Source: Halorubellus sp. JP-L1
GTDB taxonomy: Archaea > Halobacteriota > Halobacteria > Halobacteriales > Natrialbaceae
Direction of reading: 5' to 3'
NCBI RefSeq assembly: GCF_011440375.1
Contig: NZ_JAAOIR010000005.1
Coordinates: 1-64,000 of the forward strand
DNA: 64,000 nucleotides
Positions 33,797-42,319 of this stretch are shown here, piece by piece. The first letter of the stretch is position 1. Every line of letters starts with the position of its first letter. The notes under the pieces were generated by a model. The model searched no databases, was not told the origin of the DNA, and was given only the letters and a program-made list of their open reading frames with translations. The position numbers and the translations under genes are program-made.

Positions 33797-34839
33797 TATG
33801 CGTCCAGTGCCTGCTCGAGTGTCGGCAGGTTCACGCGCTCCATGATCTCGACGTACCCCCACTCCTCGTTCGCCCACTCGTCGGTCAGCCCCGGCATCGC
33901 CGTCAGGGGCAGCACCGCCTCGACGTCGGTCTCGTCGACGAGCTGGTCGGCGGCGCGCTGGGACTCCAGCGGGTCCGCGCAGATGTACCGGAGATCGTGC
34001 GCGTCGATGACCTCCTGTGCGCGCTCGATGTCGCGCGTCGTCGGGCGGTCGTCGGGCGAGACGTTCGTGAGCGCCTCGACCGTGACGCCGTAGCGGTCGC
34101 TGAAGTACTGGAACGAGTCGTGGCCCGCGACCAGGACGGTCTCGTTCGACGCCGCCGCCACCGTCGACGCGACTCGCTCGTGGAGGTCCTCCAGTCGGTC
34201 ACGGAACGCGTCGGCGTTCTCGGCGTACGCCTCGGCGTTCTCGGGGTCGACGTCGACCAGCCCGCGTCGGACGTTCCCGACCGCATCCCTGGCCCGTAGC
34301 GCGTCCATCCAGAAGTGCGGGTCCATCCCTCCGCCGTGGTCGTGTCCATCGCCTCCCTCGTGACCACCTTCTTCGTGCGTCTCCTCGTGGTCGTCCTCCT
34401 CGTGGTCGTCCTCCTCGTCGTGATGGGCCTCATCGTCGTGGTTCCCGCCGGCTTCGAGCAAGTCGAGGCCCGCGCTCGCGTCGACCGCGACGACGCGCGA
34501 GTCGTCGGCGTCGAGGTCCGCCCGGATGTCGTCGGCCCACGGCTGGAAGCCGTCCATGCCGTGGACGAGGAGGTCCGCGGTGTGGACGTCCTCGCGGACG
34601 CGCGGACCGGGCTCCCACCCGTGCCCGTGCTGTCCGATCGGCACGAGGAGGTCCGCGGTCGCCGCGTCGCCGGCGACCTGCGCGGCGACGCTGTCGAAGA
34701 CGAAGAACGTCGACCGAGCGACCGAACCGGCCGACTCCTGGCCGCCGGCGAGCCCGGTATCGCCGAGACACCCCGCGAAAGCACTCGTACCGACCGCTCC
34801 GACCGTCGCCGACAGGAGACGCCGCCTGGTAAAGCCCAT
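33796..34839 (-). CDS. znuA: zinc-binding lipoprotein of ABC importer
   Basis: A Tat signal with lipobox (TRRRLLSATVGAVGTSAFAGC) leads a 347-residue cluster A-I solute-binding protein. Metal ligands are expected from His in IGQHGHGWEP, DPHFWMD and VAGHDSFQYF, plus a late acidic residue. Between about residues 131 and 172 lies a His/Asp/Glu loop (pattern HDDE, HHDEEDDHEEDDHEE, HDHGGG) typical of zinc-specific ZnuA proteins. It is the first gene of the operon. Zinc is the best guess for the metal; manganese is not excluded. Confidence 0.93.
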   Translation of the reverse strand: MGFTRRRLLSATVGAVGTSAFAGCLGDTGLAGGQESAGSVARSTFFVFDSVAAQVAGDAATADLLVPIGQHGHGWEPGPRVREDVHTADLLVHGMDGFQPWADDIRADLDADDSRVVAVDASAGLDLLEAGGNHDDEAHHDEEDDHEEDDHEETHEEGGHEGGDGHDHGGGMDPHFWMDALRARDAVGNVRRGLVDVDPENAEAYAENADAFRDRLEDLHERVASTVAAASNETVLVAGHDSFQYFSDRYGVTVEALTNVSPDDRPTTRDIERAQEVIDAHDLRYICADPLESQRAADQLVDETDVEAVLPLTAMPGLTDEWANEEWGYVEIMERVNLPTLEQALDA

Positions 34840-34847
34840 GTGTGATT

Positions 34848-34880
34848 AATAATTCTTCCCCAGATTATAATAAACTTGCC
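34848..34880 (-). promoter_or_regulatory. AT-rich promoter of the zinc transporter operon
   Basis: On the minus strand TTTATTATAATC (about 34868-34879) and GAATTATTAATCAC (about 34844-34857) stand directly before the znuA ATG in otherwise GC-rich DNA. The first is a TATA box at the right distance for a leaderless transcript. The second overlaps the start site and would suit a metal-dependent (DtxR/SirR-type) repressor. No regulator gene is adjacent. Confidence 0.5.
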
Positions 34881-35018
34881 GTTCGTGTGGGGCCCGAGAT
34901 AATAAGAGCAAACAACAGAACGCCCAGCAGTGTTATTGTTTGGTGGGCGTGCGTCGTAGCGTCGAGAGAAGGAGGTCGCGCGGTCGGTTGTCTGCCGCTT
35001 CTCGTGGGATTCGCCGCC

Positions 35019-36044
35019 TCAACCGACGATGCCGAGGATGCCCGCCGTCCACCGACCGACCTCCGAGAGCGCGAACAGCACGCCCTCGGGTCGCGAGAGC
35101 CGTCGCCCGGACCACATGAGCGCGACGGCGACGAGGACGACGACGACGAGCCACGCGACGGTCTCCAGGACGACCGACGACACCGCCAGCGGGCGGACGA
35201 GCGCGCCGACGCCGAGGACGGCCAGCGCGTTGAAGACGTTGCTCCCGACGACGTTCCCGACCGAGACGCCGACGCTCCCCCGGGAGAGCGCGACGAGCGA
35301 CACGGCGAACTCGGGCGTCGACGTCCCCGCCGCAACGATGGTCCCGCCGATCAGCGCGTCCGAGAGCCCGGCGGCGCTCGCGACGACGGTGGCCGACTCG
35401 ACGAGGACGTGCCCGCTCGCGAGCACGACCGCGAGCCCGACGACGAGAAGCACCACGCTTCGGACGCTCGCGCTCGGTGCGGCGACGCGGAGCGGGACCG
35501 CTGCCCCGGTCGCGTCCACCGAACCGGTCGTCGCCCCACCTCCCGAACCGGCCGTCGCCGCACCTCCCGAATCCGTCGCTGCCGCGTCCGACCTGGCATC
35601 CCAGAGGAGGTAGGCGGTGTAGGCGACGTACGCGACGACGAGCAGACCGCCCTCGAGTCGCGCGACGGCCCCGTCGAGGAGCACGCCGGCGAAGACGAAC
35701 GTGGACGCGACGAGCACGACGCCGTCGCGGTGAACGAGCGACCGCTCGATCGGAATCACGCGAATCGCGGCGACGACGCCGAGGATGAACGCGAGGTTGT
35801 AGACGTTCGACCCCGCGACGTTCCCGACGGCGACGTCACCGAGCCCTGCCATCGCGGCGTCGGCGGTGACGACGAGCTCGGGCGTCGACGTCCCCGCCGC
35901 GACGACCGTGAGGCCGACGACGAGGTCCGAGAAGCCGACGCGACGCGCGAGCGCGACCGCCGCGTCGACGAGGAGGCGAGCGCCGACGCCGAGTCCGACG
36001 ACGCTCGCCACGAACAGGACGCCCTGGACGAGGAGCGAAGTCAC
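35019..36044 (-). CDS. sodium/calcium exchanger family protein (CaCA)
   Basis: This 341-residue antiporter has two homologous halves. Each carries the alpha-repeat motifs: first VGLTVVAAGTSTPEL and VGNVAGSNVYNLAF, second IGGTIVAAGTSTPEF and VGNVVGSNVFNALAV. The glutamates of the two TPE motifs are the cation ligands. About ten hydrophobic helices are present. A Thr/Gly/Ser-rich acidic loop (about 150-190) joins the halves. The GTG at 36044 is chosen because it starts the first helix (VTSLLVQGVLF); further upstream the frame enters tandem-repeat DNA. It runs toward the zinc operon; the transported cation is inferred. Confidence 0.88.
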   Translation of the reverse strand: MTSLLVQGVLFVASVVGLGVGARLLVDAAVALARRVGFSDLVVGLTVVAAGTSTPELVVTADAAMAGLGDVAVGNVAGSNVYNLAFILGVVAAIRVIPIERSLVHRDGVVLVASTFVFAGVLLDGAVARLEGGLLVVAYVAYTAYLLWDARSDAAATDSGGAATAGSGGGATTGSVDATGAAVPLRVAAPSASVRSVVLLVVGLAVVLASGHVLVESATVVASAAGLSDALIGGTIVAAGTSTPEFAVSLVALSRGSVGVSVGNVVGSNVFNALAVLGVGALVRPLAVSSVVLETVAWLVVVVLVAVALMWSGRRLSRPEGVLFALSEVGRWTAGILGIVG

Positions 36045-36132
36045 GGTATCGACGTCGACGCCGACCGACAAAGAGCTAGGGCGCGAGGAGGAGCTCGAAG
36101 CGACAGCGGGCGGCCGGACCGTCGCGGACGAC

Positions 36133-36253
36133 GACGGCGGGACGACGAGACCGTCGCGACGGCGACCGCAACAGCGACGGCGGGATGACGTGACCGTCGC
36201 GACGGCGACCGCAACAGCGACGGCGGGACGACGAGACCGTCGCACCAGCGACC
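36133..36253. repeat. 43-bp tandem repeat, 2.8 copies
   Basis: Units at 36133-36175, 36176-36218 and 36219-36253 share GACGGCGGGA-GACG-GACCGTCGC and the end GGCGACCGCAACAGC. The second unit differs at two positions (a-to-t and c-to-t type changes), and the third diverges at its end. The array fills the gap between pstS and the exchanger gene and ends four bases before the pstS stop codon. No gene is seen in it. Confidence 0.85.
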
Positions 36254-36256
36254 GCG

Positions 36257-37393
36257 TCAGTTCGACGGTTCGGGGAGCTTCGCCAATTGCTCCTCCTGGC
36301 GACGCTTGCCGAGCGCGAAGTAGTTGTTCGGCTTCACGAACGTGTCCTGCCCGAAGTCGCTGAGGACCATCCGGAGGACGGCGGCCTCCTTCTCGCTCGT
36401 TCCCTGCCACGTGTACGCGTGGAGGTCTCGCGAGAGCGGGTACGCCGTCGAATCCAGGCCGTTCTGGTCGTCCTGGTACGCGTACGTGGTGCCCTCCCAC
36501 TCCAGCGCGATGGGGGCAACACCGTCGGTGTCGATGAACGCGAGCGCGAGATAGCTGATCGCGTTGTCGGCCTGCGCGATCGCCTGCGCGAGGCGCTGGT
36601 TCTGTCCGAACCGGTTCGCGACCTGCGTGTCCTCCTCGGGGTTCCCGAAGACGTTCGCGACGAACGAGGTACGGGTCCCCGAGCCCTTCACGCGCCCGAG
36701 CACCTGGATCTCCTTGTCCGGGCCGCCGAGTTCGCTCCAGTTGGTGATCCGACCCTTGTAGAGGCCCTTCAGTTCGTCGCCGGTGATCTTCGAGACGCCG
36801 GCCTCCGCGATCTCCTCGGAGACCACGAGCGGCTGCCCGTCCACGCCCACGACGTGGTCGACGAAGTCGTCGTAGGAGTCGCGGTCGGGGAGTTCGTCCT
36901 CGACGCGCCCCGACGAATTCCCGAGGTCGTGCTGGCCCTTCATGACCTTCTCGACGCCCGTCCCCGAGTGCGAGAGCCCGACCGTGAACTGGAACGGCGG
37001 GTCACCGCCCTCGCTCGCCTCGAACCCGTACAGGCCACCCCAGTAGTCCGCGAGGTTCTGGTCCGTGTCGATGCCGTACTCGCCGTGCGGCCAGTACTCG
37101 GTGTCGTCCGCGGGCCGGTTCGCGTTCCAGTACGACGCGGCCGTGTTCATGATCGGATACACCGTCGAGGACCCGCCGGACGTCAGCGCCCCCGACTCCG
37201 TCGACTCACCGTCGTCGTTGCCCCCCTGCGTCGTCGTCGACTCGCCGTCGTCGGCGCCGTCTGGCTCGTCCGTGCTCTCGCCGCCCGAGCCCCCCATGCA
37301 GCCGGCGACTGCTGTTGCCCCGGCGACGCCGGTGGTCGCGATGAACGTCCGCCGCGATACCACGTCAGCGAACCGCTGTGTCTTGTCGGCCAT
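36257..37393 (-). CDS. pstS: phosphate-binding lipoprotein PstS
   Basis: This 378-residue substrate-binding protein has a Tat signal (SRRTFIATTGVAGATAVAGC) with lipobox and a Ser/Thr/Asp-rich linker. The PstS fold follows: GGSSTVYPIMNTAA, VGLSHSGTGVEKVMKGQHDLG, the GRITNWSELGGPD segment and GSGTRTSFVANVFG. Phosphate contacts are expected from the Ser/Thr-rich loops. No pstC, pstA or pstB lies beside it, so it is an isolated binding protein. The ATG at 37393 is used; a GTG three bases upstream is possible. Confidence 0.92.
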   Translation of the reverse strand: MADKTQRFADVVSRRTFIATTGVAGATAVAGCMGGSGGESTDEPDGADDGESTTTQGGNDDGESTESGALTSGGSSTVYPIMNTAASYWNANRPADDTEYWPHGEYGIDTDQNLADYWGGLYGFEASEGGDPPFQFTVGLSHSGTGVEKVMKGQHDLGNSSGRVEDELPDRDSYDDFVDHVVGVDGQPLVVSEEIAEAGVSKITGDELKGLYKGRITNWSELGGPDKEIQVLGRVKGSGTRTSFVANVFGNPEEDTQVANRFGQNQRLAQAIAQADNAISYLALAFIDTDGVAPIALEWEGTTYAYQDDQNGLDSTAYPLSRDLHAYTWQGTSEKEAAVLRMVLSDFGQDTFVKPNNYFALGKRRQEEQLAKLPEPSN

Positions 37394-37422
37394 CACCGAA
37401 TACTCCCGCCATATCGACTAAA

Positions 37423-37524
37423 GCAGTTTATAATAGGGGTACGAGGCACTCAGACCCCACAATTCGTCTCTTGTCGTTTCCCATCGGTCCGGACCGCTCT
37501 GACCGGAACCGACTGGTATATACT
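37423..37524 (-). promoter_or_regulatory. pstS upstream region with two TATA-like elements
   Basis: CTATTATAAACTGC on the minus strand (about 37424-37437) is placed for a leaderless pstS transcript. A second symmetrical TATATA element, GAGTATATACC, lies at about 37511-37521 and has no other gene to serve. Two promoters, or a phosphate-responsive site, would fit, but no known box can be named. Confidence 0.4.
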
Positions 37525-37598
37525 CGAACGTAGTCGTCGGTGATCGCCAGACCGCCCTGGCAGCGCCGCCGGGAACGCGGTTCGACGCTGGCGGCGGC

Positions 37599-37665
37599 CT
37601 ACGAGAACAGGCTCGTGTGCTCTACGAGAACAGGCTCGTGTGCTCTACGAGAACAGGCTCGTGTG
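37599..37665 (-). repeat. 23-bp tandem repeat containing the metX stop codon
   Basis: Three copies of CTACGAGAACAGGCTCGTGTG occur at 37599, 37622 and 37645, with a 23-bp period. Read on the minus strand each encodes HTSLFS followed by TAG. The first copy met by ribosomes provides the real metX end; the others lie downstream. Because 23 is not a multiple of three, each reading frame meets a stop in the array. Confidence 0.88.
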
Positions 37666-38949
37666 GACGGGCGCGTGCTCGTCGTCGCGGTTCCCGCCGT
37701 TCTCGGTGTCGGTGACGGCGCGCCCCTCGACGCCGTCGGCGAGGAAGTCCCGCAGTGGCGGGCCGACGTGCTCTGGTTCGACGAGGAACGCGTCGTGGCC
37801 GTGGTCGGACTGGACGACGTGGTGTGCGACCGGGACGTCGGCGGCGCGCGCGCTCTCGGCGAGTTCCTCGGCTTGCTCGACCGTGAAGTGCCAGTCCGCG
37901 GAGAACGACATCGCGAGCACCTCGCCCTGGAACGCGGCGAGCGCGGCGGCGTCGTCCTCGTAGCCGGCGGCGAGGTCGTAGTCGTCCATCGCCCTGGTGA
38001 GGTAGAGGTAGCTGTTCGCGTCGAAGCGCGCCGTGAACGAGTCCGCGTTGTAGTCGAGGTACGACTCGACCTCGCGGTAGGGGAAGAACTCGCCGGCGGG
38101 GTCGCTCGGGAAGCGGTCGCGGGCGTCGTTCCGCCCGGCGGCCCGTCGCCCGAACCGGTCGTCCATGGAGTCCTTCGAGAGGTACTGGAGGTGCCCGAGC
38201 TGGCGCGCGAGCGCGAGACCGTCGTCGGGCGACTCGTCGGTGTGGTAGTAGTCGCCGCCGTTCCACGCCGGGTCGGTCGTGATCGCGCGCCGCGCGATGG
38301 ACTCGATGGCGAGTCCCTGCGCGTCCAGGCGTGGCGCGGTGGCGACGGCGCCGACGCGGTCGACGTCGTCCGGGTAGCGCTTCGCCCAGTCGAGGGCGTT
38401 CATCCCGCCGACGCTCCCGCCGACGACGGCGTGCAGGCGGCCGACGCCGAGTTCGTCGAGCACGAGGCGCTGGCTGCGCGTCCAGTCCGCGACCGTCACC
38501 GGCGGGAACTCCGTCCCCCAGCGCGAAGTTTCGCGCTCGTCGTCGCTCTTGGCTGTGTCCGGCTTCGGGGTGGCGGGGCCGTCGCTCCCGTAGCACGACC
38601 CGGGGACGTTCACGCAGACGACGTAGTACTCCTTGGTGTCGATGGCCTTCCCGGGGCCGACGACGTCCCCCCACCACGCTCGCGCCTGCCCCGCCGTGTT
38701 CGGCGCGCTCGCGCTCTCTCCCGGCTCGCTCTCGGCGTCGCCGGAGTCGTCCTCGTCGTTCCCCCCGCGTTGCCAGCCGTCGCGGCCGGTGCGGCGAGCG
38801 ACGTGCGCGCTCCCCGTGAGCGCGTGCGTGACGAGGACCGCGTTCCCGCCGTCGAACTCGCCGTACGTCTCGTACGCGAGCGTGAGCTCGGGAACGGTCT
38901 CGCCGCACTGGAACTCGAACGCGCCGACGGTGACGGTCTCGGTCGTCAC
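37645..38949 (-). CDS. metX: homoserine O-acetyltransferase
   Basis: This 434-residue alpha/beta-hydrolase-fold enzyme acetylates homoserine for methionine synthesis. Landmarks are [28 protein letters not shown], the nucleophile Ser in [15 protein letters not shown], and the late Asp and His region ([16 protein letters not shown]). An insert rich in Asp, Ser and Glu (about 64-85) interrupts the N-terminal part. The GTG start overlaps the metY stop (GTGA), so the two enzymes are co-translated. Confidence 0.94.
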   Translation of the reverse strand: MTTETVTVGAFEFQCGETVPELTLAYETYGEFDGGNAVLVTHALTGSAHVARRTGRDGWQRGGNDEDDSGDAESEPGESASAPNTAGQARAWWGDVVGPGKAIDTKEYYVVCVNVPGSCYGSDGPATPKPDTAKSDDERETSRWGTEFPPVTVADWTRSQRLVLDELGVGRLHAVVGGSVGGMNALDWAKRYPDDVDRVGAVATAPRLDAQGLAIESIARRAITTDPAWNGGDYYHTDESPDDGLALARQLGHLQYLSKDSMDDRFGRRAAGRNDARDRFPSDPAGEFFPYREVESYLDYNADSFTARFDANSYLYLTRAMDDYDLAAGYEDDAAALAAFQGEVLAMSFSADWHFTVEQAEELAESARAADVPVAHHVVQSDHGHDAFLVEPEHVGPPLRDFLADGVEGRAVTDTENGGNRDDEHAPVHTSLFS

Positions 38950-40361
38950 GCGCCGTCACCCCTCGGTCCGTCGGCGGCGGCCTCGCTGGCCTCGGTCTCG
39001 TCAGTCGCGGTCTCGCCGGTCGCGGATTCGATGGCGGCGTCGAGGTCCGCGAGCAGGTCCGCGGGGTCCTCGATGCCGACGGAGAGGCGGACGAGGTCGG
39101 GCGTGACGCCGGCGTCGGCCTGTTCGTCGGGCGAGAGCTGGGCGTGCGTGGTGCTCGCGGGATGAATGACGAGCGTCTTCGCGTCCCCGATGTTCGCGAG
39201 GAACGACGCGAGTTCCACGCGCTCGCAGAAGCGCTTGCCCGCGGCGTAGCCGTCGGGCCCCTCGTCGCCCTCGCTCCCGTGGAGGCCGAACGCGATCATG
39301 CCGCTGTACCCGCCGTCTAGGTATTTCGAGGCGTTGTCGTGCGTCGGGTGCGAGTCGAGGCCGGGATGGGTGACCCAGTCGACGGCGTCGTGGTCGTCGA
39401 GGTACTCGGCGACGACGCGCGCGTTCTCGCAGTGCCGGTCCATCCGGAGTTCGAGCGTCTGGAGGCCCTGGATGGTCTGCCAGGCGTCGAAGGGACTCTG
39501 CTGGTCGCCGAGCGAGCGCAGCGACCGGTAGCGGACGGCGGCCGCGAGCGGCGCGTCGGGCGCGTGCTCGGCGAAGTCCGTATCGGGATAGGCGGGATTC
39601 GGGCCCGCGACCTCGGGGTAGTCGTGCGCGCGCCAGTCGAAGTTGCCGGTGTCGACGACGACGCCGCCGACGGTCGTGCCGGAGCCGTGGAGCCACTTCG
39701 TCGTCGACTCCCAGACGACGTCCACCCCGTGCTCGCCCGGCCGGCAGAGCGCGGGCGTGGCGAACGTGTTGTCGGCGACGAGCGGGACGCCGTGCTCGTG
39801 CGCGACGTCCGCGACCGCGTCGAAGTCGGGCGTGACGAGACTGGGGTTCCCGACGGTCTCGACGTGGACGTACGCGGTGTCGTCGTCTATCGCCTCGCGG
39901 TAGGCGTCGACGTCGAGCGTGTCGACGAACTCGACGTCGATGCCGCGGCGTGCGGCGGTGTGCGCGAGGTACGCGGTGGTGCCGCCGTACGTGTCGTTCG
40001 AGCAGACGACGGTGTCGCCGGCCTCGGCGAGCACGAGCGTGAGGGCGTCGAGCGCGGCCATCCCGGACGCGGTGGCGACCGCGGCGGGCGCGTCGTGGAG
40101 CGAACTGACTGCGTCCTCGAGGCGCTCGACGGTCGGGTTGGAGATGCGCGAGTAGATGTGACCCTCGCGTTCGAGCGCGTACAGGTCCGCGGCGTGGCCG
40201 GCGTCCTCGAACGCGTAGGACGTGGTCTGGTAGAGCGGGGGTGCGCGCGCGCCGGTGGCGGGGTCGGCGGCGCCGTCGGCGTGGACGGCGCGCGTCCCGA
40301 AGCGCGCGCCGCGACGCGGTGTGGGCGGCGACTCGGCGTCGTCCGAAGCGTCCTCTGTCAT
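38946..40361 (-). CDS. metY: O-acetylhomoserine sulfhydrylase
   Basis: This 471-residue PLP enzyme of the Cys/Met-metabolism family makes homocysteine from O-acetylhomoserine and sulfide. Motifs are [53 protein letters not shown], the Schiff-base lysine in [18 protein letters not shown], and a late [20 protein letters not shown]. The pair with metX gives direct sulfhydrylation of acetylhomoserine. It has the usual acidic extensions at both ends (Ala/Glu/Thr-rich C-terminus). A TATA-like GGTTATAG lies 30 bp before the ATG. Confidence 0.95.
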   Translation of the reverse strand: MTEDASDDAESPPTPRRGARFGTRAVHADGAADPATGARAPPLYQTTSYAFEDAGHAADLYALEREGHIYSRISNPTVERLEDAVSSLHDAPAAVATASGMAALDALTLVLAEAGDTVVCSNDTYGGTTAYLAHTAARRGIDVEFVDTLDVDAYREAIDDDTAYVHVETVGNPSLVTPDFDAVADVAHEHGVPLVADNTFATPALCRPGEHGVDVVWESTTKWLHGSGTTVGGVVVDTGNFDWRAHDYPEVAGPNPAYPDTDFAEHAPDAPLAAAVRYRSLRSLGDQQSPFDAWQTIQGLQTLELRMDRHCENARVVAEYLDDHDAVDWVTHPGLDSHPTHDNASKYLDGGYSGMIAFGLHGSEGDEGPDGYAAGKRFCERVELASFLANIGDAKTLVIHPASTTHAQLSPDEQADAGVTPDLVRLSVGIEDPADLLADLDAAIESATGETATDETEASEAAADGPRGDGA

Positions 40362-40384
40362 GTTTAGAAGTAATATATCTCTAC

Positions 40385-40397
40385 GAATCTATAACCA
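40385..40397 (-). promoter_or_regulatory. metY-metX promoter
   Basis: On the minus strand GCTGGTTATAGATT (about 40387-40400) gives a TATA box centred about 30 bp before the metY start, consistent with a leaderless transcript. The AT-rich run AGATATATTACTTCTAAAC between it and the ATG is a possible regulator site. Confidence 0.5.
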
Positions 40398-40534
40398 GCA
40401 GTTACGGCAACGCTTGCATACTGTGCTAACGTCACTCTCGATTTCGGAGTCGAGTCCTGCCAGCGCGAGGACGGCCGTCGAGACAAAAACGCGGAAGCGG
40501 GTGACTCAAGCGCGCGAACGCCGCGGACGCGACC

Positions 40535-41986
40535 TCAGTAGAGGTTGACGTTGACGTTCTTGACCTGCGTGTACTCCTCGATCGCCTGCTCGCCCTGCTC
40601 GCGACCCATTCCGGACTGCTTGTAGCCACCGAACGGCGTCTGCGGGAACGTCACCGGGTACTCGTTGATCGAGACCATCCCGTACTCGAGCCCCTCCGCG
40701 AGGCGGTGCCCGCGCTTGATGTCGTTCGTCCAGATGCCAGACATCAGGCCGTACGGCGAGTCGTTCGCGACCTCCAGGGCCTCCTCCTCGTCTTCGACCT
40801 CGATGACGGAGAGGACGGGCCCGAAGATCTCCTCGCGAGCGATCGTCATGTCGTTCGTGACGTCCGTGAAGATCGTCGGCTCGACGAAGTACCCGCTGTC
40901 CTTGTCGTCGGGTGCGCCGCCGCCGACGGCGACGGTCGCGCCCTCCTCCTTTCCGGTCTCGATGTAGTCCAGCACCTCCGCCTGCTGGTCCGCCGAAACC
41001 GCGGGGCCCATGCGGGCGTCGTCGTCGATCCCGGACCCGAGCGGGTAGTCCTCGACCATCCCGACGAGGCTGTCGACGAGCTCGTCGTGGACGTCCTCGT
41101 GGACGACGAGGCGCGAGCCCGCCCAGCACATCTGCCCGCAGTTCATGAAGATCCCGTTCCGGACGCCCTTCGCGGTCGCCTCCAGGTCGGCGTCCGGGAA
41201 CACGAGGTTCGGGCCCTTCCCGCCGAGTTCGAGCGTGACGCCCGTGACGTGCTCGCTCGCGGACTCCATGACGTGCTTCCCGATCTCCGTCGACCCCGTG
41301 AACGCGACGTGCTCGACGTCCTCGTGACTCGCGAGGTGTCCGCCCGCCGAGCTGCCCGGGCCCGGAATCACGTTCACGACGCCGTCCGGCAGGCCCGCCT
41401 GCTCGGCGGCCTTCGCGTAGTAGAGCGCAGACAGCGGCGTGACGCTACTGGGCTTCAGGACGACCGTGTTCCCCGCGGCAAGCGCGGGCGCGAGCGAGCG
41501 GCCGGCGAGCTGGAACGGGTAGTTCCACGGGCTGATGTGCGCGGTGACGCCCAGCGGCTCTCGGCGCGTGTAGTTCAGGCGCGGCCCGTCCACGGGGATC
41601 GTACTGCCCGTGATCTTGTCCGTCCAGCCGGCGTAGTACCGGAACGTGTCGATGACCATCCCCACGTCGATCCCGGCCTCGAACGGCGTCTTCCCGTTGT
41701 CGTGACTCTCGACGAGCACGATCTCGTCCTTCATCTCCTCCAGGGCGTCCGCGAACGCGTCGAGCTTCTGGCCGCGCTCGCCCGGCCCCATCCGCCGCCA
41801 CTCGCTGTCGCGCGCCGCCGCCGCGTCCGCCGCCGCGACCGCCGCGTCGACGTCCTCGGGGCCCGCCGAGGCGACGGTCGCGTACACCTCCTCCGTCGCC
41901 GGGTCGACCGTCTCGCTGGTCTCGCCGCTCTCGGCGTCTGTCCATTCGCCGTCCACGTACAGCTGCGTCGGACCTTCGTAGCTCAT
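40535..41986 (-). CDS. NAD(P)-dependent aldehyde dehydrogenase
   Basis: This 483-residue protein is a full-length ALDH-superfamily enzyme. Visible parts are the Rossmann motif FTGSTEIGKHVM, the catalytic Asn in ISPWNYPF, the general-base Glu in LELGGKGPNLV and the catalytic Cys in FMNCGQMCWAGSRLV. The EEIFGPVLSV and PFGGYKQSGMGRE motifs follow. The overall pattern is closest to betaine/gamma-aminobutyraldehyde-type dehydrogenases, but the substrate cannot be fixed. It stands alone on the minus strand behind the met promoter. Confidence 0.93.
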   Translation of the reverse strand: MSYEGPTQLYVDGEWTDAESGETSETVDPATEEVYATVASAGPEDVDAAVAAADAAAARDSEWRRMGPGERGQKLDAFADALEEMKDEIVLVESHDNGKTPFEAGIDVGMVIDTFRYYAGWTDKITGSTIPVDGPRLNYTRREPLGVTAHISPWNYPFQLAGRSLAPALAAGNTVVLKPSSVTPLSALYYAKAAEQAGLPDGVVNVIPGPGSSAGGHLASHEDVEHVAFTGSTEIGKHVMESASEHVTGVTLELGGKGPNLVFPDADLEATAKGVRNGIFMNCGQMCWAGSRLVVHEDVHDELVDSLVGMVEDYPLGSGIDDDARMGPAVSADQQAEVLDYIETGKEEGATVAVGGGAPDDKDSGYFVEPTIFTDVTNDMTIAREEIFGPVLSVIEVEDEEEALEVANDSPYGLMSGIWTNDIKRGHRLAEGLEYGMVSINEYPVTFPQTPFGGYKQSGMGREQGEQAIEEYTQVKNVNVNLY

Positions 41987-42159
41987 ACCGCGTCATTGGC
42001 GCGGACGCGAGAAAGGCGTACTGGTCGCGGATGCCGAGCCTTCACTCGATCCCGAGTTCGAATCGAGGCACCGTGACGCATCGAACCTCTTCCACTGGCC
42101 TGGCGCGCGAGCCGCTCGCGGCGTCGAGCCCGTGGCGAGACGCCGCGACGACGCGTGCG

Positions 42160-42235
42160 AGGGACGCCGACCGAACGAAGTGACGGGCGGCGTCGGCTGG
42201 GGAGGGCGTGGCTGCGGTGCGGTCGCAGTCCCGCG
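42160..42235 (+). repeat. dispersed intergenic repeat, copy 1
   Basis: The 41987-42319 interval has no gene. The stretch CGAACGAAGTGACGGGCGGC, then TCGGCTGGGGAGGGCGTGG and a GCGGTGCGGTCGCAGTCC end, aligns with 54611-54685 (copy 2), sharing TTGGGGAGG/CTGGGGAGG, CG.GGCTGCG and GCAGTCC in order. Both copies lie 90-150 bp upstream of a plus-strand gene. It is probably a haloarchaeal intergenic element. Confidence 0.55.
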
Positions 42236-42319
42236 AGCCGCGGCTGGCTGCTCCACCCAGATGACGAACGACGTCGACCGACCGACAACCTTCTTGATGT
42301 CGGTCTCTCGACCACTGGT

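Noticed and set aside
34905-34960. Terminator-like hairpin CGCCCA/TGGGCG after the exchanger gene
   Set aside because: The loop is 17 nt and the T-rich run is interrupted; suggestive only.
37599-37665. CRISPR array
   Set aside because: The 23-bp units are directly tandem with no variable spacers; the same holds for the 43-bp and 17-bp arrays.
42045-42073. tRNA-like GAGTTCGAATC sequence
   Set aside because: The T-loop-like word is not flanked by a pairing stem and no acceptor or anticodon arm can be built around it on either strand.
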